Assembly (NCBI GenBank): GCA_013397115.1
Contig: VWZW01004674.1
Span: 1,821,824-1,885,823, forward strand
Reading direction: 5' to 3'
Source: Edolisoma coerulescens
Taxonomy: Eukaryota > Chordata > Aves > Passeriformes > Campephagidae
Length of the DNA: 64,000 nucleotides
Shown: positions 28,021-38,650 of the stretch, piece by piece
Position numbering within the stretch: position 1 is the first letter of the stretch
Layout of the letters: each line of letters opens with the position of its first letter
Translations under genes and position numbers: made by a program
The notes under the pieces: generated by a model
Seen by the model: only the letters and a program-made list of their open reading frames with translations
Told to the model about the DNA's origin: nothing
Databases searched by the model: none

Positions 28021-31000
28021 GGAAGACTGCAAGCAGTATATTTGCCTTCTCAGCCAATGTTATATACAGACTACATATTCCAGGTACAATTGCACTCAGC
28101 CATCCTTATTTCAGTAGCAAAATCATAAGACTAAACATGATAATCCAAACTAAACCAATTTAAATTATCAAACAGAAAATTTGATTTGAACAGCCAATTA
28201 AAATCTTGCTTTTGATTTTTTCAGTTTATTTTCCTACTGCAAGGTTAATTTGTTCATTGCTTGAAGTGATTAAAATACCCCCATCAGCCAATAAATAGAG
28301 CTTTAATGTAATCTCACTTTTTATTTATTCAGAGACTATAAATGCATTCATAAGTTATCTAACTTATTGTACAGAAATTAATCCATGCCGCATTTTCTGA
28401 TGCTGAAATAGCAGTGACACCATATTTACTAAATCATTACAAGTGTACTTATTTCTGCAAAATAATTTCTGGAAAGAACCTCGATTTGATTAAGAGATTG
28501 ACTTTTAAATGCTGAACAAAAATACACTAGATGTGTGGGATATAAAAGGAAAAAAGGAGAGACTTTCCAAAACATCACATATCCACCATGATTTATTAAA
28601 CAATAAAACCATCTCTTAATATGTGGGTAGTAGGTAGCTAGGGAACCATCTACTATTTTTATATACACAGTCTAGTGAAACTGTAGAGCTGGAAGATCTC
28701 AGCCTCTCACACAAAGTTCTTATTCATAAATTGGAGCAATAAAAAAAGCATTTTTCTTTTGAAGCTTCCAATTGGCTTTTTAATTTTAAAGGGACTACTA
28801 ATGAGAACTACAGAAAATACTCAATACAAATAATTGACGTGACTGTCAAAACTATTTATGTTCTGAAGTCTTAACCATTTAAATAATAAAGTCATAATAA
28901 ATAAAGTCTTAAGCCTTAAGTTATTTGCTTAAGTTCTATAGGAATTGAAGTACATACAGGTTGAATACTACTTACACAGTCTGAATAAATCATACTTAAG
29001 GTTTATTCCTAACATAAGCTCTCCCATTTGAATCTTTAAATGTATTTTAAAGGATTAAAAGGCAATTCTTAAATATATTTTTTAAAGTTTCTTTTCAATC
29101 ATTTTTATCCACATTAACCAGAATTAACATCAGTTTTGTCCTGATTTGGGCAGCACTCTGAAGAAAATTTTTACATCTCTGGTCCTACTTCTGCTTCACA
29201 CATGCTACCTGACTTTCAGCCTTTGAACATCAGCAACAGGGCTACTATTCTTGGGCAGAGCAAGTAAGCTAGGCAATCAGGCAACAAGACAGAGTGGTGC
29301 AGTTCATTTGTGTATAGTCTCACAGACTGCAAATAACTACCATAAGATGCTAGGGGAAAAGACCCATTATTTGTACTACTGAAATTGCTTCATACTCAAC
29401 TGATACAGATTTCTTGTTTTTCTAAATCAGATGGAGATAGAGGCATGATTATTGATAGTATGATGGAAAAAATGAGGACCAGCACAGACATGTACACAGA
29501 TGTAACACATCTGTCACAGACACCCAAAGCATGTCTCACAAACTAGCAGAACTTATCTATCAGTTTTCACTGAAGTTAACCAAAGTACTGAACCCCAAAT
29601 ATCTAAACCAGAAGAACCTAGTAATAAACTTGAACCCTGCCTTTTGCAGCTTTGAGGGAGTTACAAGCAGCTGTAATCACAGTTGACTTAAGTGATATGT
29701 TACCAAGAAACTGAACCTTATCAATGTCCTTCAAATATGAAATAATCTGGAGCAACAATGTATAAAAACTCAACTCGGATCCTAAATTCAAGCTAGGTAT
29801 TATGAAAAGGTAATCTTTGTGCATTCTCAGCAGGAACTCTCATTTACAAACTCATCTAAGTCTAGTTTTACATCCTGAATTAACCAAAACTTGAATCAGG
29901 GAAGGAGTCAGAAGTGAAGCTGCTTTCACAGAACAGGTTTCCTCACTCTGTTACCAAACCGCCTTCGAAGCATTAAACAACACTGTCTCTCCTTAGAAGA
30001 GAGACATACAAATATTATTCAAGTGTTCTGTGAAGAATATACATAATAAAGAAATACTGGAGCTTATGGCACTACCCTTAAGACCTATTTCTACTAATCC
30101 TAGGATCCTCTTGCACGAAGCAATCACCCTCTGCGCCTTTAGTACACCTAGATACAGTCATTGTGTGCAGTAATTACAGGGCATTAACACATACAATAAA
30201 GCACAGACATAATAAACGTCTAGACATACATCATCATGTCAAAACTAAGGTGGACAAGTCAATGAAACTGTTAGCTGAAGGCAAACAGGACAGAAAGACA
30301 GGGGATGCTGGTAAGAAAATGTTGCTTTTTTCTTTAAGAGTTTGCCAGACTGGCTGCATTCACCCACAGTCAGCTACAAGTGACTAACTGACCACACAAT
30401 CAAAGATGATTCTTGGAAAGCAAAGCTCTCATCCATGGCTACACATACATTTTAATTCTAATTCCCTCTCAGTAGCTAAGAGTTTGCCTCACTTTTGCAA
30501 ATGATGGCACAGACTTAGGCATTTTTTCACCTTTTAGCTGTACTGCAGCAGTATCATATATCTGATGTTTCTTTTTTTCCTCAGGGGTAAAGATTACTGA
30601 AAACACATCTGATCCTGCCCTCTGCTCTGTGCAATGGCCTTTCACAGACATTTCAATCAACTTTGGCATTTTCACCCTTACCTTTTGAGCTCTCTGTGGT
30701 CTGAGGCCAAGGCAGATGAAGTTCTGATACTGTACAACACTGGTAATGAATCTTTTTGCTATCTAGAGCAAAGTCTATTTTATCCCATGGTGCTGGCAGT
30801 CTGAGAAAACTTCTGTTGGTGTCAAACCTGGTGACAATAGCCACAGTAATGTTTCAGAAGAAAACAGCAAATGGAGTTCATCCATGCTGAAAGTGGAGCT
30901 TTATTACAACTCTTCTAAAACAATAAAATGAAAAGCCCTGTGAACAAAAGTTCACTGCAAATCTCAGTACTTCTTAAGCCAGCCAGGCTTTTTCCTTTTT

Positions 31001-32561
31001 TTTTTTTAAAACCATTTTCTGTCACAAGAAAGCCTTTATTTATAAAAGCTCCAGAACCTGTGCAAAATTTAAGTGCTCCTGAACAGAATTTTATAGAGCT
31101 ACTGTTATGAATTTTCCCCTGAAAATATTTATAATATATCTGAAAACAAAATGCTCTCAGTATAGCAGGTAAATTTGAGAAGAGAAAATAAAAAACACAC
31201 AAACCCATCGTACCAATGCCACATTATATACTACACACTGAAAGATACTAAAATTTTTCCTGAAATTCAAATACCCCATGCCGTTATTTTTGCTAATTAC
31301 CTTTTGCCAGCCATGCCTCTGAGTAGGTCTCCTTGATACTTTGAATGTTCTGTAAAGCATGTTTGAAACACCATGACACCTCTTTAAATGATATTCACAT
31401 ATGGCTACAAGCATTCCTCAACCAGAAAGGAAATGAGAATACAAGTTTTATAGAGAAATGTTTACACTTCTCTGTGCTCCCTAACACCTGGGAAAACCCC
31501 AAGTTTTTCTTCTTTGCGAAGAAAAATCTCAAAGAAAGGATATATGTAAATGCATCTCTGCACTTTGAATCCTTACCATTTCATTAGATGTAGTACAAAT
31601 AATACAAGAAAAAAAGCAATGCTAACAAAAAAGGGCACTTTGAACGTGTTGTTGAAAGACACAGGCAAATATTAAAGAGTACCTTTTGGAATCATCCTGA
31701 AAGAAAAGTGTTTCAGAAAGAAAATCATCCCAAAAGAACAAGAAATCAGCATGCGTCAGAGAGAGTCACGACAGCTAAGATGTCCCCTGGACTGAAAACA
31801 CCCTCCTCATTCAACACCACTTAAAAGAAACTATTTGATTTTTTTTTTTTGTGTAACAAATTCTTATACTGGTTAAATAACACAGTTCTGTCTGACAGCT
31901 ACTTCCTATTCAAAAATGTACTTTTTTGTCCTTTTCTCTTTTAATAAAATATTTCCTTTTAATAGTTTTAACTGATTTCATTAAAAAGCAGTAGTACATT
32001 TTTCATTTTCAACTCCGGTATCAATAATCACCATGAAGGACAAAACTATAAATAAAGGAAAAAAAAAGAGTTCCTGCCACATTAAAGGAATTCTGGAGTA
32101 GAGGTTAAAAAATGGCTTTCTTAACAAAACCATGGTTTTTATATATACGATGTCTTATTTTAGTATCAGATTTCACAGACCCGTGTGGGCTTTAAATACA
32201 TATGTTTAGAAAAATGAAGTAATGACTGTGCTACATTCAAAAATGTACTAAACCCAAGAAAAACATTGCCACAAAATGTGCAATGTATAAAATGAAAAAA
32301 ACCACTCCACCCTTCCAAATATTCTTGGCTTCAAGGTGGGTGAAACTTACTCCTCAAGGAAAAAAAAAATAGTTAAGATGGAAAGTAAAGTGACTATACT
32401 GAACAAGACATAGTCAATAATCACTGAATGCCTTTTGGCCTCTAAAACTTAATCACCCTACACAAGGGACCTGTATGAAGTTATCCCAAGTTCTCTTGTT
32501 TAATTTGGCTTTTTAATTGGCCAGTCTCCACAACTTTCCCTGTAGAGTTTTAAGAATATCT

Positions 32562-32576
32562 TGTGTGTGTGTGTGT
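32562..32576 (+). repeat. (TG)n microsatellite
   Basis: About seven TG units lie in intron 2, some 50 bp left of an ambiguous base (N at 32630) and the apparent edge of the degenerate CR1. Confidence 0.9.
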
Positions 32577-32639
32577 TAATGTGTTATTGATATACAACTG
32601 GTTAGTCAAACGCAAAATAAAAAATACACNCTTGGATCT

Positions 32640-35110
32640 CAGCCTTGTCCACTCAAGTTTTGTGCAATCTCCAAGAATGGAGACTTCACAGCTTCCCTGG
32701 ACAACCTTTCTCCTGTGCTTACCTGCTCTAACTGGGAAAAGTATTTTTCTTAGTATCAAATCAGAATTTTTCATGTTCCAATTTGTGTCTGCTGCCTCTC
32801 ATTCTTTGCTTCTCATGCTGTCACTATGCAACCTCCAAGAAAAGCCTGGCTCTGTCTTCCCTACACACTTCTATTAGCTACCAGTGGAGTGCCACGGGAT
32901 CCCCCTGAGCCCTCCCTTCTGCTCTGTGAACAAGCCCAGCTCTCAGCCTTTTCTCATACACCACAAGCTCCAGCCTCCAGCCATCCTGGTGAACTTTCAC
33001 TGGACTCACTTCGATGTATCAGTCTCTTTCCTGGAATAGCGGGCCCCAAACTGGACATGGTTCTCCAAACAAGGTCTCACAAATGTTGAACAGAGGGGGA
33101 TCAGTTCACTTGGTCTGCTGGCCACACTCCTGCTAACACAACCCAACATGGGCTTGCCCATCTTTGCTGCAGGGGCACACTGATGGACTAATAGCTGCCT
33201 TGTTAACCACCAAGACTCCCAGGTAATTTTCTGCAAAGCTGATTCCTGCCCTGTTAGCCCCCAGCCTATACCACCAGACAGATTACTGTGTTCCAGCTGA
33301 AGAAGTTTGCTCTTGCCTGTGCTGAATTTCACGAGGCTCCTGTTAGCACAGTTCTCTGCTGTCTAAATCCCTCTGAACAACAGCCCAGTCTTCAGTGTAC
33401 CAATTGCTTCCTCTAAACCTGCTGAACGTGCACTCTGTGCCAGAGTCTAGGTGTTTAACAGCAACATTACCAGTAACAGCCTTAGATACGCAAGACGTTA
33501 CTTAGACGTAACTCAGATGTTACGTCTGAGCAACATCACTTAGTAACCAGTCACCAACTGGAGTTAGCTCCTTTGATCAAAACACTTTGGGGCCTGCAGT
33601 CAAAGCAAGTTCCCGTCTACCTTACTGTCCACTCTTTGAGTTCCTATGTCATCGATTTGCTGTGAAGATGCCATGGGAAATTATGCCAAAGGTCTTGCTA
33701 AAGTCAAGGTAAAACATCCACTGCTGTCCTCTCATGCACAGAACCAGTCATCTGAACACAGAAGGTGAAGAGGCTGGCCAGGCATGATTTGCCTCTTCTC
33801 ACTCATACTGGCTTTCTGCCACACTTGCTAGACTTTTTGTGCATTATAATGAGCCATTCTCATCCACCAAGGAAGATAAAACAGCTTTCCTGGACCCTTT
33901 TGTCCATAGTTTGATGATCAACCATGGTCAAGACAGTCATCGACCTTCATACATTGAACCAGACCTTCCTTGCCCAAGTGTAACAAGTCCAGGACAGCAC
34001 ATCACCTGCATAAAGAAATTGATTTTCAGAAACATCCTGGCTTGCATGCACCCCCCACAACTACTATGGTCTGCAATAATTGCAAGGCACCCAGCAGTTA
34101 CTTTAAGGCCTCATCTACTTCTTGGCCAGATGGTCGGCAGCAGATGCTTACCACAGCATTATCTGTGTTGTTCTGCCTGAGGCTCAGTACTCATTCCAGG
34201 GCAAAGCACTGTGCACTCCCACCCCTCCTCTGCACGCACTGCCCCTCTTTGTCAGCCTGCATCCCTCCATCTACCCACAGCAGCACCCCATCGTGTGCAT
34301 CATCTCCCCATGTGTTTGTAACCCTAAGGTCCTCTGGAAGTGTGCAGAGACTGCATAAAGAAAGTGCAGGGTTTCTCCAATTATGTTTTTCCCCAGACAT
34401 CCCCACAATGATCCCAATGCCTTTAATTCTCTTCAAATTCCAGTAACCTGCACATCAAGGAGCTGCTTCAAAGCCCTACGGAAGAGATGACCGAGACTGT
34501 CAGCAAAGATGCCTTTGCCACACCCCATCTCATGAATCCTGTCCCTATTAGTAGTCCTTATTCCTCAAAGGGGGTACTATGGCTTTGCCTATCACACCAG
34601 TCATGCAGCCAGACTTGGACTTGATGGACGTGTCCTCTGCTACCTGAGCATTTCCACCTCACTGGCAGGATTGAGAAAAACACCACCTGAGCATCTGTGC
34701 TCTTCACCCTTGCCACCAGGCCTGTGCAGTCACTTTTAACACACTTGGGCTCACCTCAGTGGTATCATGGAAACCACAAGGATGAACACCAAGGGATGAA
34801 GTCTGAGGGCTGAACAACTCTCAGATATGTCCATCTGCAACATCTGTGATTCAAGTACCCAACAAGAAGTAAACCTCCAGCTACAGCAAGTACACCAGGA
34901 TGGAAGATGGGTGACTGTCTCTGTCATGATATGATCTCAAGAACCCGTCACCCTCATTTTCCTCTTCATGTATGCAACGTGGTTGAGCCTCAGCTGGCTC
35001 TGACTGTCTCCTCTGAATCCCACTGACCTCCCTCCAGTGCACTATCCTATCCTTCTCTGTAGGCAGAGTGGCTTTCTTCTGTTGCCAGAAGTGATAAATT
35101 TCCATCTTCC
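32640..35110 (-). mobile_element. Degenerate CR1 LINE, reverse orientation, internally deleted
   Basis: Plus-strand sequence matches the reverse complement of CR1 as I know it. It has CTTCCCTGGACAACC near 32690, CCAAACTGGACATGG near 33048, CTGCTGGCCACACT near 33115, and AAGTCAAGGTAAAACATCC with CAGGCATGATTTGCC between 33700 and 33800. From about 34000 the similarity jumps to a much more 5' part of the element (AAGGCCTCATCTACTTC near 34110), which implies an internal deletion of roughly 1 kb at about 33830-34000. The reading frame is destroyed by many indels, so this is a dead copy. Its 5' limit is unclear and related sequence may reach about 35990. Open reading frames in it (for example 33970-34446 on the plus strand) are incidental. 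Confidence 0.75.
33504..33527. repeat. Perfect 9-bp inverted repeat with 6-base loop
   Basis: AGACGTAAC (33504-33512) and GTTACGTCT (33519-33527) are exact reverse complements separated by TCAGAT. A related AGACGTTA unit lies just upstream. The hairpin sits within the degenerate CR1, is CpG-containing and has no assigned function. Confidence 0.9.
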
Positions 35111-36119
35111 CAATCTTACGAGTTTATCCACAGTGAGCTTATGACTACTACACAGGTAGTCCACAACCAGTAAGTAGCCAACAAAAGCTGTCTGTCAGAA
35201 CTGACAGAGCCAAATGGCTCCATAGGCTGGCCCTGACGTGCTGCAGCATATCACCAAAGTTCTCAGAAACAGGAGCTCCCAGAAGATTTTCCCTGAAGCT
35301 TCCTCAAGAAGCCTGGAAACTGCTGCAACTGCTCATTCTCTGATTAGCTGCCTCTGCTGGAGATCTGCAACAAAGTGACAAAATATACTGCAAAAGAACA
35401 ACAGGACTTCTGAGCTGCTGCACCACCCACAGAGGAAGCCCATGCAGCATCTGACAGTGGCTTCATTAACTCTGTTGCGCAAAGAAAAAGGGGAAAAAAA
35501 GGAAGAACAAAGTGTTGCCAGAAAACCACTGTGAGCCAGGCCTAGTTCAGAAGACTGAGTAGGATTTATCATGCTATACCAGGACCATAACCCTGATGCA
35601 GGTCACAGCTTCCAGACATACTCCTCCCCTGACTGATAAGAATTTCCAGCCTTTCTTATCATCCACCACAGGAACTCCTGTAACCACAGCTGTAATGGTT
35701 ACAAGACACCATCCTGCAGTTATGCCAGCAAAAGTGCATTTCTGTACCTTTTTGTAAGGCCCTGGAGCAGTTGCTGCTTTCACCAGCAAGGTTTGCAACA
35801 GAACAAATACTGGACTCATGTCACTTTCCACCACCTCTACCACTCCAAAAAGCAGCTTGAGTGGCTTCCCTCTAAGGCAGACCACGTGTTCCTGTCTCCA
35901 TGACACGTTCTCCCCCCACACCCCTTTTTTCTTTATTTGAAACTTCATTGTTTCCCCAAACAGCCATGTGAACCCTTGTGCCAGCATCCAGGGAGGTGGG
36001 CAGCCCAGAATAGGAAAAGCAGCTTGGAGAGAGCAGGATTATTCTTTCGGCTACAATATTGGTTTACAGTAACTGGAGAAGGATGGCCTCAGACTGACAC
36101 AACTGGTTCCCATTTCAGA

Positions 36120-36430
36120 CTCCTCGGAGCAAGGCCTGTATTTCACCTTTTGTCAGCCAAAGCACCGCGTTCCCTGCAGCCGCTCCCGAACCTACGTGCC
36201 AGACGCAGCTGGCTCACCTCAGCCGTAACCCCTTGGGTTGCTGCATCTGGCGCCAGAGGAGGGGAGAGGCGGGGGTACCACCCTGCCGAGGGAAAGCAGA
36301 ATTACCAAGCTGGATGGAGCCCCACACGGCCACACGTTCCGCCACTGGAGCCTTTTGCAATGTTCCTGGCTCCCTCACGTGGTTTCGATGCAATTTCCCA
36401 GTCGCTGCCATTAAAACCAACTGCAACTAG
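36120..36430. promoter_or_regulatory. Isolated CpG-rich block in ASXL3 intron 2
   Basis: By eye this roughly 310-bp block holds about 17 CpG dinucleotides and is clearly richer in G and C than its flanks. Examples are CACCGCGTTC, GCCGCTCCCGAAC, GGCGCCAG and CACGTTCCGCC. The surrounding intron is CpG-poor. A block of this length and density fits small CpG-island criteria and could be an alternative promoter or enhancer, or the remains of a GC-rich retroposed copy. It also contains a CACGTG E-box at about 36377. A plus-strand open frame (35937-36506, 189 codons) crosses it, but the protein shows no family motif. I could not compute the exact observed/expected ratio. Confidence 0.5.
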
Positions 36431-37296
36431 ATTTATAAAACTTGAAGATGGGCCTCTGAACACACATCTCCTTCTACCTTCTCCCAGTAATGAAAACAAA
36501 ACATAAAAGGTAAAACACCACATGCTGTTAACACCTATCTGAATTAAATTCTAAAAGGCATGTGATGTATGTCAGTGAAAAAGCTTAAATTATGGCAAGA
36601 TTTAACCATTTAAGGAAATAATAAAAGAGTACTGCCAAGAAAAGTACTATATAAAGAACTTACTAAGTACTACACAGCTAAAACCTATTATTTATATTTT
36701 ATGAGAATTATGCATTTATTTTTTCATATCAGAAATCTTTTAAATCTTTAATATGTCGCTGAATGTTGAGCTACCAGGCTGTAATATGACATTACTTTAT
36801 GAAACAATATTTCTTCCTGATAGAAAAATAGTGTGAAAGTAAATTGCAATGCTGAACTTAGACTGATTTTTTTTTCTTTTTTACTATCAAAAATCCTACT
36901 CAGTTATCCCAATTAAACTGGCTCAGTAACTTTGCCCCTTCTTAAAAACTGAAGCATGCCAACATGCTGGCCTGCCAGAGTTTGCTATGCCATTTCAGCC
37001 ACACCACCCACCCGCCTAAGTAATCAGTCCAAATCAGTAAGGAAGTTCTTAATGTTTATTACAATTTCTTTGGAAATTTTTACCTGGAAATAATGTATCT
37101 ATTCATTGAATGGCAATACTGAAACCAAAGTTGAGTTATTTTAATACAGGGATTTTACCACTTTTACTTGATCGAAAGTAATTTCCAGGGTCTTGGTTAC
37201 CACATACGAGCTCTTTCTGTCAGTTAAAAATTTTAACTTTGCTGCTAACAGCATTCAGCTACAGATTCCTCAACCACAGTGAACTTGCTTGGACTT

Positions 37297-37774
37297 GCTC
37301 CCTTTTCATTATTTTTTTCTCTTATTTTCTTTTCTGTCTCCTTTTCTTCAGTTCTTTCCCTTATCTTTATTTTTCTTCTCAGTCTTCTCTTCCTCTTTCT
37401 TATCCCCTTTTCTCTCTCGCACTGTACATTTCTCTTCTTCTTTCCCCATTAATTTATCTCATTTCCTTTTTATCTTCTCTCCCTTCTCTGTTCTCTTCTT
37501 CTTCTGTATTGTTCTTTCTTTTCTGCTTTCTTTTCATTGTTTTTTCCTGTATTTATTTTCTATCCTTTTCTTTCTTCCTTGTTCTCTTCATTCTTTCTTC
37601 TTCTCCTTGCTTTCTTATTTTCTCTTTTCTCAGTTTTATTTTTCTTTCTTCTTTGTCACTTCTCTTTTCCTTCTTTCTTTACTTTCTTCCTTCTATCTCT
37701 ATTCTTCTCCTTTCTTTTCTCTTCACCTTATTTGTTCCTCTCTTTTTCTCTCTTGCTTTTCCTTTCTTTCCTCT
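37297..37774 (+). repeat. Long polypyrimidine (T/C-rich) tract
   Basis: About 478 bp of nearly uninterrupted T and C on the plus strand, with irregular TTCTTT, TTTTCT and TCTTCC units and only scattered A or G. It abuts the start of ERV LTR copy B at 37775, and a similar tract resumes past the LTR. In ASXL3 pre-mRNA, transcribed from the minus strand, it would read as a GA-rich purine tract. The 249-codon plus-strand open frame crossing it is a composition artefact (mostly Phe, Ser and Leu). Confidence 0.95.
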
Positions 37775-37948
37775 TGTGGTGGGTTTGCCTTGGCCAGCAG
37801 CCAAATGCCCACACGCAATTTCCCTCCCCCTCCCCAACAGGAAACAGGGAGAAGAGGGGATGAAAAACTTGTGGGTTGAGATAAAGACAGGGAGATTGCT
37901 TAGAAGTTACAGTAAGAGACAAAACAGAGTCGACTTGATGAAAATACA

Positions 37949-37954
37949 TTTATT
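37949..37954 (-). terminator. AATAAA polyadenylation hexamer in ERV LTR copy B
   Basis: Plus-strand TTTATT reads AATAAA on the minus strand, at the position where this LTR family carries its R-region poly(A) signal. It lies in the sense direction of ASXL3 intron 2 and could in principle support premature polyadenylation. Use of the site is not shown by the sequence. Confidence 0.5.
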
Positions 37955-38397
37955 GCCAATCAAAAAAGATTTGGGTACAGAGAAATAAAGACCAAAAAAA
38001 AATTAAAACAACAGCTTTCCCCTTCCAGGGTCAACTTTCCTCCTTCATTCCCAGTTCCTCCACGTTTCCCACACTGAGTGGTGCTGAAGGCATGGGGGTT
38101 ACAGTCAGTCCACAACTGCTCCTCTCTGCTGCTGCTTTCTCCTCACACCTTTTGTCTGCTCCAGACTGGACTCTCTGTGGCAAACACCTCCTTCAGGAAG
38201 TATCCAAATGTCCCAGCGTGGTGTCTTCCACTGGCTGCAGTGTAGATATCTGCTCTGATGTGGCCCCTCAGAGCCTGCAAGGGATGCTCTGCCCAGAGCA
38301 CGTCCTTCCCTCCTTCTTCTCTGGCCTTGGTGTTCACACCACTGCTCCACACTCTACTTTTTGCCCTCCTCTTCTGCCTGAGCGCTGGTTTTGCCTG

Positions 38398-38409
38398 TTC
38401 TTAAATATG
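38398..38409 (-). promoter_or_regulatory. TATA-like box of ERV LTR copy B
   Basis: The minus strand reads ACATATTTAAGAAC here, a TATTTAAG core at the place where full-length family members carry their promoter. It lies about 450 bp upstream, in the LTR sense direction, of the AATAAA at 37949-37954. In copy A the equivalent site appears degraded. Activity is inferred from position only. Confidence 0.4.
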
Positions 38410-38490
38410 TGACCCCAGAGGCACCACTACCTCAGCCACAAGGCTGTGTCTGGCCCCACACTGCCAGAGCATTGTCATGAACACCTCCAC

Positions 38491-38650
38491 ATTCTGTCTT
38501 TTCGTTTTCTTCTATTTCCCTTTCCTCTCTCCTTTATCCTACTTTCCCATCTTCTGTCTTTGCTTCTTATCTCTTCTCTCTTCCTTATTCTTCTCCCAGC
38601 GTCTTCTCTCTTTCTCTCCTGCCCTCCCCATCTTCATCCTATAACTTCCC
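38491..38650 (+). repeat. Polypyrimidine tract, part beyond ERV LTR copy B
   Basis: About 160 bp rich in TTCT, CTCTT and TCCC units immediately follow the end of ERV LTR copy B. Composition resembles the 37297-37774 tract, and the simplest reading is one ancestral tract of some 640 bp split by LTR insertion. Independent origin of the two halves cannot be excluded. Confidence 0.85.

Larger units (their letters stand above)
37775..38490 (-). mobile_element. ERV LTR copy B, related to copy A, inside a polypyrimidine tract
   Basis: The block begins sharply in plus-strand reading at TGTGGTGGGTTTGCC, the family's terminal sequence. It continues with GGCCAGCAGCC, ACAGAGTCGACTTGATG, TTATTGCCAATC, the CTGCTGCTTTCTCC segment and TTAAATATGTGACCCCAGAGG. 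The far end is uncertain, at about 38455-38490. A minus-strand AATAAA lies at 37949-37954. A TATA-like ATATTTAAG on the minus strand lies at about 38400-38408, so the sense strand is minus. Copy B diverges clearly from copy A and probably belongs to another subfamily, so the two are not the paired LTRs of one provirus. No internal retroviral coding sequence was seen. Confidence 0.75.

Noticed and set aside
33970..34446. 158-codon plus-strand open frame.
   Set aside because: It lies within reverse-oriented degenerate CR1 sequence and reads antisense to the element.
35574..35987. 137-codon minus-strand open frame with a hydrophobic, protein-like composition.
   Set aside because: It may be part of the CR1 5' region, but I could not match it to a CR1 ORF1 or any other family. 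It is not supported as a gene. BLASTP against avian CR1 ORF1 would decide.
35937..36506. 189-codon plus-strand open frame over the CpG-rich block.
   Set aside because: No domain, no homologue recognised, no clear promoter or splice context. Stop codons are rarer in GC-rich DNA, so the length is not convincing. The CpG block itself is kept as a finding.
37239..37988. 249-codon plus-strand open frame, the longest in the window, looking like a multi-pass membrane protein.
   Set aside because: It spans a polypyrimidine tract whose T/C content forces Phe, Ser and Leu codons in every forward frame (two other long frames overlap it). It then runs into an ERV LTR. It has no conserved motif.
27182..38490. 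The two same-orientation LTRs as the ends of one provirus.
   Set aside because: They differ too much from each other to be a matched pair, and the 9.7 kb between them holds CR1 and unique intron sequence with no retroviral internal genes seen.
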